Origin: Myxococcales bacterium
GTDB lineage: Bacteria > Myxococcota_A > Polyangia > Polyangiales > Polyangiaceae
Reading direction: 5' to 3'
Length of the DNA stretch: 35,743 nucleotides
Assembly: GCA_016794345.1 (NCBI GenBank)
Contig: JAEUKE010000028.1
Location: 1-35,743 of the forward strand
The position numbers were made by a program, and so were the translations under genes. Shown in pieces: positions 1 through 7,139 of the stretch. Each line of letters starts with the position of its first letter. Position 1 is the stretch's first letter. The notes beneath the pieces were generated by a model. That model had not been told where the DNA came from and searched no databases. It saw nothing but the letters and a program-made list of their open reading frames with translations.

Positions 1-222
1 GTGCTCCTGGGCGCATTGCTCGAGGGTCTCGGGTGTTACGCCGGCCGAGCTGGGCACCTCGTCCACGCTGAACCCCAGGCCACCGAGCTCGGCGCTCATG
101 CGCGACATGACCGGGCTCTCGGGCTCGGCGACGATGACGACACGCTCGGTGGCGAAGGCTGTCACGGACGCGAGGAACGCCGAGAGCCCCGCCAGCGCCG
201 CGAGCTCACGGGCTCGCTTCAT
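1..222 (-). CDS. Secreted protein of unknown function (N-terminal part only)
   Basis: The first 74 codons of a gene that runs off the left edge. It starts with ATG at 222 and stays open to base 1. The N-terminus looks like a Sec signal peptide: MKRAR, a hydrophobic stretch rich in Ala and Leu, then a likely cut after TAFA near residue 24. The mature part begins TERVVIVAEPES, a beta-strand-like start. The start codon lies 17 bases inside the end of the FecR-type gene, so translation is probably coupled and this is the third gene of the sigma/FecR operon. I cannot assign a function from this fragment. It could be the effector or sensor served by the sigma/anti-sigma pair, but that is inferred only from position. 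Confidence 0.7.
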   Translation of the reverse strand, partial: MKRARELAALAGLSAFLASVTAFATERVVIVAEPESPVMSRMSAELGGLGFSVDEVPSSAGVTPETLEQCAQEH

Positions 223-1378
223 CGAGCACGCTCCTCGCGAGCTTGCTGTGCGCGCCATTTGGGAACCGCGCGAGGTACCGTTCGGCCGCCGCCCGCGCGG
301 CGCCATTGTCTGCGCCGCGGCTCTTGATTTCGAGGATTCGCCCGAGCGCCTCGGGCGCCAGCGGGCCATCCGGCGCTTCGGACAGGTATTGCTCGAAGGA
401 GGCGACCGCGCTCGAGTTGGGGAACGCGAGGGCGCCCAATGAAAAGAGCGCGCGCTGGGCCTCCTTCGTGCCCGGATGGCGCTCCCGCACCGCCGCATAC
501 GCTTCTCGGCTCCGCGCAGCCTTTCCTGCGAACCGGCAGGCATCCCCCAGGAGCAGGAGCTCCGACGCCGAGCTGGACGCGAGCGTGGACGCGAACCCGG
601 CCTCCTCCGCGACGTTCACCGCCTCGACGTAGTTGCCTTCCAATGCGAGCGGCTGCCAGCTCCGCCGGTCTGCCGGGGCAGCCGACGGCCGTGCGCTCGC
701 GACTGCAGCGGAAGACGACGGAGGTGCCGGGCTCGGGGCCGGCTTCGCGGTGTCGGCGACGGAGGCCGGCGGGCGCGGCGCGACGCTCGACTTGTCGCTC
801 AGCGAGATGCGTTGCCCCGCAACGACGAGGCGTGGCTCCATCCCGGGGGCGGTCACGAGCACCCTGCCGTCGAACATCTCGAGGTCGAACACCCGTGATT
901 CCGGGTCCCACGCCATATCGAAACGCGTCCCTCGGACTTCGACCTGGTAGGGGCCCGAGCGGAAGACCCAATTCAAGCCGCGCTCGGGCGGGACCGAGAC
1001 GCTGATCTTGCCGTGCTCGAGCGCGACTTCGCCCCCTTGGGGGCCCGAGCGCACCACCTTGGCTTGACCGCCCGCTCCCACGAGGACGGTCGTCCCGTCG
1101 GGGAAGGCATAGGGCACCTCCGCTGCCGGCGCGACCAGCTCATCCGGAACGGCGAGCGCGGGCGTGGCCGGCTCGCGTCCGACGAACCAGACAAGGACGA
1201 GCAGCGCCGCGGCAGCGAGGGAAACGAGGCCAAACGCGCGCTTCCGCGCGGAGCGGGCTCGGCGATCGCGGCGCGCAGCGAGCCCACGCGTGACCTCTCC
1301 CGTCAGCTCGGGACCGAGCACCGTCTCATCCTGGTGCTCGGCGACGAGACGGCCGAGCTCGCGAAGCGGCTCGCTCAT
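206..1378 (-). CDS. FecR-type transmembrane regulator with C-terminal TPR region
   Basis: A 390-residue protein. Residues 1-48 are cytoplasmic and rich in Arg. One membrane span lies at about 49-66. A FecR-type beta domain follows at about 90-195, with the family features FPDGTTVLVGAGG, VEVRGTRF and VFDLEMFDGRV. Then comes a Pro/Ala/Ser linker (about 205-240) and helical TPR-like repeats to the end (LLLGDACRFAGKAARSREAY; YLARFPNGAHSKLAR), resembling the tail of YbgF/CpoB proteins. FecR proteins control a partner sigma factor across the inner membrane. The ATG at 1378 overlaps the sigma-factor stop by four bases (ATGA), so the two are translationally coupled. The anti-sigma role is inferred from this pairing. 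The TPR tail is extra relative to classical FecR and may bind envelope proteins. Confidence 0.85.
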   Translation of the reverse strand: MSEPLRELGRLVAEHQDETVLGPELTGEVTRGLAARRDRRARSARKRAFGLVSLAAAALLVLVWFVGREPATPALAVPDELVAPAAEVPYAFPDGTTVLVGAGGQAKVVRSGPQGGEVALEHGKISVSVPPERGLNWVFRSGPYQVEVRGTRFDMAWDPESRVFDLEMFDGRVLVTAPGMEPRLVVAGQRISLSDKSSVAPRPPASVADTAKPAPSPAPPSSSAAVASARPSAAPADRRSWQPLALEGNYVEAVNVAEEAGFASTLASSSASELLLLGDACRFAGKAARSREAYAAVRERHPGTKEAQRALFSLGALAFPNSSAVASFEQYLSEAPDGPLAPEALGRILEIKSRGADNGAARAAAERYLARFPNGAHSKLARSVLDEASP

Positions 1379-1980
1379 GTTCGTTCCTCCCCCGATTCGT
1401 CGAAGCGGCTGCCCTGGAGCCAGCGCTCGAGGCTCGGGTGCGCCGCCGCGTGGACTGCGAAGCGCTTGTGGGTCGCGACGAGGCGACGCTTCAGCGTCGC
1501 GAGCGACATCCCCATCGCCTCCGCGACCTCGGTGAGCTCCATCCCTTCCAGGTAACGGAGCGCGAAGAGCGTCCGCTCTTCCACGTTCAGCTTGCCGAGC
1601 GTTGCATACACGGCGCGCACGGCCTCGGCCGACTCGGGGTCGCGGTCGTCGAGGGGGTCGGCCTCGAGGCGCTCGCCGAAGAGCCACCGCCATCGGATGC
1701 GCCGCCGGAGCACGCCCTTGGCCTGGGTCACGGCCAACGCGGTCACCCAGGCGCGAAAGGCCTTGGGATCGCGTAGCTTGCCGATCTCGTCCACGCAGCG
1801 CAGGAGCACCTCCTGCGCTGCGTCCACCAGGTCCGGATCCGACCCGAGGATTCGGGCCAGGATGCGGGTGACGTGGGGGGCGTAGCGACGGCAGAGCCAG
1901 TCCGCGGCCTGGGTATCCCCCTGTCGGATCTTCTCCACGAGCGCTTCGTCCGAAGGCTCGGGCAAGGCGCGCAGGACCAC
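1375..1980 (-). CDS. RNA polymerase sigma factor, ECF type
   Basis: Directs RNA polymerase to a dedicated promoter set. Sigma region 2 is seen in DEALVEKIRQGD through DLVDAAQEVLLRC and FRAWVTALAVTQA. Region 4 is seen in LNVEERTLFALRYLEGM, then the helix-turn-helix LTEVAEAMGMSLATLKRRL. No region 1 or 3 is present, as in ECF factors. I chose GTG at 1980 (201 residues) because GGAAGG lies five bases upstream. In-frame GTG at 2031 and TTG at 2067 would add 17 or 29 low-complexity residues without a good ribosome site. The gene overlaps the FecR-type gene by four bases. Such factors are usually held by the membrane regulator and often drive their own operon; no operator is evident here. Confidence 0.9.
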   Translation of the reverse strand: MVLRALPEPSDEALVEKIRQGDTQAADWLCRRYAPHVTRILARILGSDPDLVDAAQEVLLRCVDEIGKLRDPKAFRAWVTALAVTQAKGVLRRRIRWRWLFGERLEADPLDDRDPESAEAVRAVYATLGKLNVEERTLFALRYLEGMELTEVAEAMGMSLATLKRRLVATHKRFAVHAAAHPSLERWLQGSRFDESGEERT

Positions 1981-2163
1981 GGCCCCCTTCCGGGGCTGGC
2001 GCGCGAGGGGGTCCGAGGTCGGACGGGTCACACCCTCAGGCTGCCCCCCGAGGCGCAGACGGCTCAACTATTTTCGCGGCGGGGGAGAAACGCGTCGCGG
2101 CGTCCGCCCGTGCGTCGGCGAACACGGCGACGTTGCATGCCGGAAGCGCAGTGACGTCGCCGT

Positions 2164-3654
2164 TCAGAACGCCACTGCAACCCGGGTCGTGAGCTCATGG
2201 TGCAGCTCCGCCTCGGGATCACCGGCGATGGTCTCGGGGACACGCGCGAGGTTGTCGAGCGACGCGCCGGCTTGCGGCACGTAGTAGACATTGTAGGCGA
2301 CGCCGACGTTCGCCATCGAGCTCTGCCATGCCCGCACGGCGGCGCCGATCTCCCAGACGCTCCCGAGGCTGTCGCTGACCGAGGTCGGGCGCGGTGTCTT
2401 CGGATCGTAGTCGCCGCCCCGTGATGCCCCGTCGTACTCCGCTCGCACCCGCGCGAGCCGAAACGCGAGCTCGAGCGCCGTATCGGTCCGGGGCGTCTTG
2501 TCGAAGTCGACGGTGCGGGGGCGAATGTAGCCCGGCGCTTCCGTCAGGAAGGGCTCGCCGAACGCCCAGAGCCCGAGCTGGGCGTACCAGCTCATCCCGC
2601 TGACCGTCCCGAGGCGCTCGGTGTTCGTCGCCTGGAAGCCGTCCACCGCTTCTCTCGTGTGGTTGGCGACGTAATAGGCCTCGCCTCGGAAGTCGAATCG
2701 CCAGAAGGGGACACGCATCTCGAGCCCTGCGAGGTTCTGCGCGCCGGATGGGATGACGTGGGTGAAACGGCCTCGGCTGTCGCGATAGCCGAGGTCCCAG
2801 AGGCCATAGCCCTGAGCGGTCCGGACGAGCGGGTAATCGTAGGTGACACGCTCGGGATCGCGTTGACCATGGCGAACGCTCACGCCGAAATGAGCACGAC
2901 GCACGACGCAGTCGGTGAAGTGAAACGGCTGCACCCGAACGCGCGCCATCACGTCCGGATCGAGGTCCTCGGCCGGCCGATTTTTTCCGTCGCCAGTCAC
3001 CACCGCGACCTCGTAGCTGATCAGGCGATCGTCGATGTCGCCCCATACCGTCAGACCGAGCTCCTTCTCCCCCGGAACGACGAAGCTCCGGATGGGCATG
3101 GCCCGTTCGAGCAGAGGGAGGAAGTCCTGCCGCGTCTGGTTCTCCAACGTGATGGGCGTCTGGGCCTGGCCGACCTGGAAGTTGAGCCACGGGAACGCGG
3201 CGAAGTTGATCCACACGTTGGCCGGCACGAATGTCGTCCGGTCGGGTGGCGCGCGGCGCGCGAGATCCGCCTCCGGAGCTTCGGCGGACGGCGAGATGGC
3301 CGGCAGCGGAGCCACGTCCGGGTCGATTGCCTCGCCGAGCTCCACCCCCGCCAAGAAGGACCACCTCGTCAGGATGGAACCACCGAGCTCGAAACGCAGG
3401 CGGCGCAGCGCGACCTGGCTCGTGACGCCAAGCGTGGTCGAGAGGTCGCTCGCGTCCGAGCCAGTGGCGAGATAGTCGACCTGGATCCGTGCCGTGGGAA
3501 TGATGCGCACGGTGCCGGCCGGATCGCCGACGAAGAGGTGCTCGTGCCAACCAGCAAACGGTGCGCCCACCACAGGTACAGCCGGAACGACCGGATCGTC
3601 GGCGGCGGCGATGCCCGACCAACAGAGCACCGCGGCGGCGAGGAAGGTCCGCAT
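2164..3654 (-). CDS. Outer-membrane porin, OprO/OprP-like
   Basis: A 496-residue beta-barrel protein. The ATG at 3654 opens a Sec signal peptide (MRTFLAAAVLCWSGIAAADD). The body alternates polar and hydrophobic residues and is rich in aromatic girdle residues, as in WINFAAFPWLNFQVGQAQTP and FDFRGEAYYVANHTREA. It ends in TRVAVAF, with the C-terminal Phe typical of outer-membrane barrels recognised by BamA. The segment FQVGQAQTPITLENQT is typical of the phosphate-selective porin O and P family. That family forms channels for phosphate or other anions, but substrate cannot be read from the sequence. Longer in-frame extension beyond 3654 is Leu-rich shadow coding of the divergent lipoprotein gene and is not used. 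No transport or phosphate genes flank it. Confidence 0.8.
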   Translation of the reverse strand: MRTFLAAAVLCWSGIAAADDPVVPAVPVVGAPFAGWHEHLFVGDPAGTVRIIPTARIQVDYLATGSDASDLSTTLGVTSQVALRRLRFELGGSILTRWSFLAGVELGEAIDPDVAPLPAISPSAEAPEADLARRAPPDRTTFVPANVWINFAAFPWLNFQVGQAQTPITLENQTRQDFLPLLERAMPIRSFVVPGEKELGLTVWGDIDDRLISYEVAVVTGDGKNRPAEDLDPDVMARVRVQPFHFTDCVVRRAHFGVSVRHGQRDPERVTYDYPLVRTAQGYGLWDLGYRDSRGRFTHVIPSGAQNLAGLEMRVPFWRFDFRGEAYYVANHTREAVDGFQATNTERLGTVSGMSWYAQLGLWAFGEPFLTEAPGYIRPRTVDFDKTPRTDTALELAFRLARVRAEYDGASRGGDYDPKTPRPTSVSDSLGSVWEIGAAVRAWQSSMANVGVAYNVYYVPQAGASLDNLARVPETIAGDPEAELHHELTTRVAVAF

Positions 3655-3756
3655 GTCGCTTGGAGCCTCCGAAGCCACAAAGGATTCACCTCGCTCCGCC
3701 GCCCGTCTCTTCGGGGCGCCTCGGCCGCCGGAGGTTTCGCGTATCCTTCGGTGCCC

Positions 3757-4557
3757 ATGAGCACCTCCCCGCTCCCTCGAACCTCCCGTCGGTCCCTCGA
3801 CGCCCTCCTCCTGGGCCTGCCCCTCCTGGTCGCCTGCGGGGAGACGAAGAAGAAGGAGGCCGAGACCGAAGAAGAGGAAGACGACGACAAGCCCAAGAAG
3901 AAGAATAAGAAGAAGAAGGACGAGGAGGCGAAGGCCTCGGCGAAGCCGAGCGCGACCGCCGCGCCCACCCAACAGCCGACCGCGAAGGCCTCCGAGCCCG
4001 CCGCGCCCAAGAAGCCCGCAGGGCCGCCCGCGCTCGCGGCCGGCCAGTGGGTCCGCTACGAGAAGGCGGATCCGGAGAAGGCCACGACCGAATACCGGAT
4101 CATCCAGGTCGACAATGACGGCACTGTCACCCTCGAGGTCGACGAGTCCGCCGTCGGTGCCAAGTCGACGACGGAGCTCGTGCTCGGTCTGAGCGACCGA
4201 ACCTCGACCGACGCCATGGTGGTGAAGAAGTGCCGCGTGAAGACCAACACCGGGGTCGTCACCGTGCCCGAGAGCGGCGTCCGCACGAGCATGATCCGCA
4301 TGCTCCGCGACCTGAGATTGCCGTCATTCGAGGGTGACAAGCAGGAGGACGTGACCGTCCGCGCTGGAACGTTCAATGGCTGCCTGGTCCGCGCCATCGA
4401 AGAAGACATCCTCGGCTCCAAGCTGAAAGCGACCGCCTACTACCACGACTCGGTCCCCATCAACGGCTTCGTGAAATACGAGGGCAAGCTCGACAAGGCC
4501 AAGGCAACCAAGGAGCTGGTGGCGTTTGGCTTGACCGGCGCGAAGGCGCAGTTCTGA
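3757..4557 (+). CDS. Lipoprotein with highly charged linker, unknown function
   Basis: A 266-residue putative lipoprotein. The N-terminus has arginines, a hydrophobic stretch and a lipobox (LLVAC) with Cys27. It is followed by an extreme Lys/Glu/Asp tract (about residues 30-58) and an Ala/Pro/Lys spacer to about 93. The rest looks like a single globular beta-rich domain (GQWVRYEKADPEKATTEYRI; DVTVRAGTFNGCLVRAIEE; NGFVKYEGKLDKA). I do not recognise the family. The last part, describing a quantity followed by a change in colour-like repeats VPINGFVKYEG, recalls small myxobacterial lipoproteins but that is only an impression. It is divergent from the porin gene, with 102 bases between the starts. 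There is no Shine-Dalgarno site. A TATCCT box lies nine bases before the ATG. Confidence 0.75.
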   Translation: MSTSPLPRTSRRSLDALLLGLPLLVACGETKKKEAETEEEEDDDKPKKKNKKKKDEEAKASAKPSATAAPTQQPTAKASEPAAPKKPAGPPALAAGQWVRYEKADPEKATTEYRIIQVDNDGTVTLEVDESAVGAKSTTELVLGLSDRTSTDAMVVKKCRVKTNTGVVTVPESGVRTSMIRMLRDLRLPSFEGDKQEDVTVRAGTFNGCLVRAIEEDILGSKLKATAYYHDSVPINGFVKYEGKLDKAKATKELVAFGLTGAKAQF

Positions 4558-4593
4558 GCGGCACCGCGGGCCGCCCTGGCGTATGCTCGAGCC

Positions 4594-5531
4594 ATGCACC
4601 GCGCTTGGGGGATCGTCGGTCTGCTCGGCTTCGTCACAGGCTGTGAGGTGTCGGCCCAGAGCGCCGCGAGCGGCTCCGAGGGCGGAGGCGGGGCCGCCAT
4701 GACGTCCTCGTCGACCAGCGGCACCGGGATCCCCTTCGACACCTGTGCCCCCAGCCCCCCCGGTTGTCCGAACGCGCCGTTTGCAGCGTGTGATCCGGTC
4801 GAGGAACCGGAGCACGCGCTCTACGTCGACGTGACGAGCCCCGAGCTCGGCGCCACCGAGTGCTCGCCGCGTTCGCCCCCGTGCCGTTGCCTCCGGAGGA
4901 CGTGCGAGGCGTCATCCGGACGAACGCATCTCCCGACGATCCCGAGTGCGCGCCGAGCCCCGGCACCGAGCGGCTCGTCTGCGTCTATGGCAAGGGCGTC
5001 GCTTGCCTGGTCGAGGGTTCGACCGAGGGGTGGACAGTCGTCGCGCCCGCTTCCGCGACGGACGCGTTCCTCGACGCGGCGCAGCTCACGCCCAGCCGCA
5101 TTCGGTTCGTCGGGGAGGGTGGTCGCCTGGGCCGCGTCGAGCGCTCGAACACGAACGCGCTCACGTGGACCGAGGAAGAACGAATCACCGCTGCATCGCT
5201 TCGCGCAATCGAGGTGGTCGGCTCGCAGGCCGGTTTCATCGTCGGAGACCAGGGGGCCTTCCTGGACTTCACACGCGACGCGATGGCCGCTTGCGACACC
5301 GGCGACCAAGACTGGCTGCTCGCTCCCGGCTACGCCCATTTCATCAGCGCGAGCGGGGAAGTCTTTGGTCCCCATTGGACGGAGGAAGGCGGCAGCGGGA
5401 GCTGCGCGGCGCAGCTTCCGGAGGGCGGCTACTACCGTGCAGCCACCTCCTACGAGGCCGGCACCACCTGGGGGCTCCGCTTTGCCGACGCGCAGCGCGT
5501 CTACGAGAAAATGACCGGCTACACGGATTGA
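4594..5531 (+). CDS. Putative lipoprotein, reading frame broken by one base
   Basis: The frame starting at ATG 4594 gives a lipoprotein signal (FVTGC lipobox, Cys17), a Ser/Gly linker and a Cys/Pro-rich start that reads sensibly to about 4860 (SPELGATE). After that it turns into an Arg/Ser/Pro-rich shadow. Sensible coding continues in another frame from GTG 4860 to the stop at 5531 (223 codons: LAAFAPVPLPPEDVRG ... EKMTGYTD). One extra G at about 4860 (GAG-GTG-CTC in place of GAGTGCTC) would join them into about 312 residues. The joined protein has repeated strands such as RIRFVGEGGRLGRVER and AGFIVGDQGAFLDFTR, which resemble beta-propeller blades; function is unknown. It may be a true frameshift or a sequencing error. 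A TATGCT box lies six bases before the ATG. Confidence 0.65.
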
Positions 5532-5546
5532 ACAGGAGCACGTGCC

Positions 5547-5568
5547 GGCGCCCGCCTTGGGCGGCGCC
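5547..5568. terminator. GC-rich hairpin between two converging genes
   Basis: A hairpin with a six-base-pair outer stem (GGCGCC with GGCGCC) and an inner CC/GG pair around TT. It lies between the stop at 5531 and the opposing stop at 5572. No T-run follows on either side, so it would be a weak or factor-assisted terminator serving both directions. Confidence 0.3.
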
Positions 5569-5571
5569 GAT

Positions 5572-6153
5572 CTACGGAAGGCCCTTCTTCAGCCCCGCGC
5601 CGATCTCGACCTTCACGACCGCGTCCTCCAGCCCCTGCCTGTCGAGCGCGCCGACGTGCCGCAGGCGCTCTCGACCGTCCCGATCGAGGACGACGATGGC
5701 GGGAACGTGGTGCAGCCCCGCGAAGGGCCCCTCCCCTCGGATCGTCGCAGGGTCCGCCATGGCGACCGGGAACGGCAGCTCCAGCGCGTCGACGAAGGCC
5801 TGGACCATCGGCTTGTTCTCGGGCGCCTCGAGCACGACCACCGCGACGTTGACGCGAGGGACGTGCTCACGATGAAGGTTCTCGAGGAAACGCACCTGCG
5901 CCTGACAAAGGACGTCGTAGGTGGCGATGAACCCGATGACCGTGATGCGGCCGGCCATGGCCTCGGTCGAGATCGGCCGCCCCCTCAGGTCCGTCCAGGC
6001 GTAGCTCACGGGAGGGCCTGCCAGCACCGCAGGGGAAGCGGTCGGCCGACCGGCCGAGGGAGGTGGCGATGCCGTGCTGCTCGCGCACCCAGCGGCGCAG
6101 ACCGAGAGCCCGAAGAGGAGCCCGGAGCCGAGGAGCAGACGCGGCGTCATCAC
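5572..6153 (-). CDS. Thioredoxin-fold (TlpA/ResA-like) lipoprotein without CxxC
   Basis: A 193-residue protein (192 if ATG 6150 is used instead of GTG 6153). A lipobox (CAAGC) predicts a lipid-anchored Cys. The TlpA-type fold is seen in VSYAWTDLRGRPISTEAMAG, ITVIGFIATYDVLCQAQ, and the cis-Pro loop HHVPAIVVLDRDGRE. In TlpA proteins the motif is FWATWCxxC; here it is FIATYDVLC, so only the second cysteine remains. A classic disulfide reductase role is therefore unlikely; a peroxiredoxin-like, copper-binding or non-redox role is possible. The ribosome site AGGAG contains the stop codon of the upstream gene at 6160, so the three minus-strand genes 7079 to 5572 form one operon. Confidence 0.75.
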   Translation of the reverse strand: MMTPRLLLGSGLLFGLSVCAAGCASSTASPPPSAGRPTASPAVLAGPPVSYAWTDLRGRPISTEAMAGRITVIGFIATYDVLCQAQVRFLENLHREHVPRVNVAVVVLEAPENKPMVQAFVDALELPFPVAMADPATIRGEGPFAGLHHVPAIVVLDRDGRERLRHVGALDRQGLEDAVVKVEIGAGLKKGLP

Positions 6154-6159
6154 GCCACG

Positions 6160-6786
6160 CTACTCCTGCGTGCTCGGCTCGTTTTCGATCCTGGCGTCGA
6201 AGAGGCCGGCGAAACCCACCATGGAGCGCGGGATCTCCTGGCCATGACGCCGCTGCGCAAGGATGGCGAGCGCGAGCTCTTCCACGACGGGCTTCAACGG
6301 AGTTCGCTCGAGCGTGATTCCCTCGATTCGGTAGCCGGAGGTCGGCGCCTCCTCCGCGCGGATGATCGGGTCGAGCCGCACCCAGACGAACCCGGAGTGC
6401 GGGGAGAACCGGACCGAGAGCACCTGGACGAACTCGACGTAGAGAGGCGCGACGAGCACCGCGATGCGCGTGCGGTCGGGCGCGACGCCGCGGAGCGCGA
6501 TCGTTCGCTGGAGGTCGACGGAGGGCACGTCGTTCGCCATCGCGGCGCGGATGCGCTCGATGCGACCCGCGTCGGCTTCGACGCTGAGCAGCGGCGCGTA
6601 GAGCGCGACCTTCGGAACGCCGAGCTTGGGGCTGTCTTCCTCGAGCGCGGTGAGCCAGGCCTCGCGACCATCGGCCGAGAGAGCGCCGTAGACGTGCGCG
6701 GCCGCGATGGCGGCTTCCGGGTCGCTCGCGAGGGCAGACAGCCACTCGCGCCAGGCGGCGAGGATACGAGGTTCGACGTCCGACAC
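6160..6786 (-). CDS. Conserved-looking cytoplasmic protein of unknown function
   Basis: A 208-residue protein with no signal peptide or membrane span. It begins at GTG 6786, two bases after the upstream stop. The first half is helical and Ala-rich (ILAAWREWLSALASDPEAAI; EAWLTALEEDSPKL). The second half is strand-rich (RIAVLVAPLYVEFVQVLSVR; GFVWVRLDPIIRAEEAP). I do not recognise it. It sits between a DUF4911-like protein and a thioredoxin-fold lipoprotein in a tight operon, which does not by itself reveal its job. Confidence 0.7.
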   Translation of the reverse strand: MSDVEPRILAAWREWLSALASDPEAAIAAAHVYGALSADGREAWLTALEEDSPKLGVPKVALYAPLLSVEADAGRIERIRAAMANDVPSVDLQRTIALRGVAPDRTRIAVLVAPLYVEFVQVLSVRFSPHSGFVWVRLDPIIRAEEAPTSGYRIEGITLERTPLKPVVEELALAILAQRRHGQEIPRSMVGFAGLFDARIENEPSTQE

Positions 6787-6788
6787 GG

Positions 6789-7079
6789 TTACCGCCCTCG
6801 GTCTCTCGGAACGAAGCGCGCGCCCTCACACTCGCGGACGACGTCCTCCGCGAGCTCCATCACCGCGCCCGCCCTGTCGGGCGGGCCTGCGATCGTGATC
6901 GTCCCTCCCGACTCCGCGAACACGTTCGCCAGGCCTTCGCTCGCCTCCACCACGCTCTTCACGTACACGACATCCAACGGGCTAACCTCGATCTCGCATA
7001 CGTAGAGCCCCCGTCCGGCCTCCTCGACCGGGAGGACGTATCGAGGTTTTGCACCGCTGTCGGCCGGAGGCAACGCCAT
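6789..7079 (-). CDS. Small DUF4911-like protein
   Basis: A 96-residue protein without signal peptide. The body matches the layout I associate with DUF4911: an initial strand (YVLPVEEAGRGLYVCEIEV), a helix (VVYVKSVVEASEGLANVF), a strand with TITIAGPPDRA, and a C-terminal helix (VMELAEDVVREC). Proteins of this family are short and uncharacterised. It is first in a three-gene operon and is divergent from the acidic protein gene at 7140, with 60 bases between the starts. The family assignment is from memory of the pattern and is moderately sure. Confidence 0.65.
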   Translation of the reverse strand: MALPPADSGAKPRYVLPVEEAGRGLYVCEIEVSPLDVVYVKSVVEASEGLANVFAESGGTITIAGPPDRAGAVMELAEDVVRECEGARFVPRDRGR

Positions 7080-7139
7080 GAGGGCAAATGCACGTTCGCA
7101 AAACTCCCGCCCGAGATCTAGCCTTGACGCGACGAAGCC

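Noticed and set aside
2659..4557. A longer form of the charged lipoprotein starting at 2659
   Set aside because: The extra 366 codons are antisense to the porin gene; the lipobox after ATG 3757 sets the true start.
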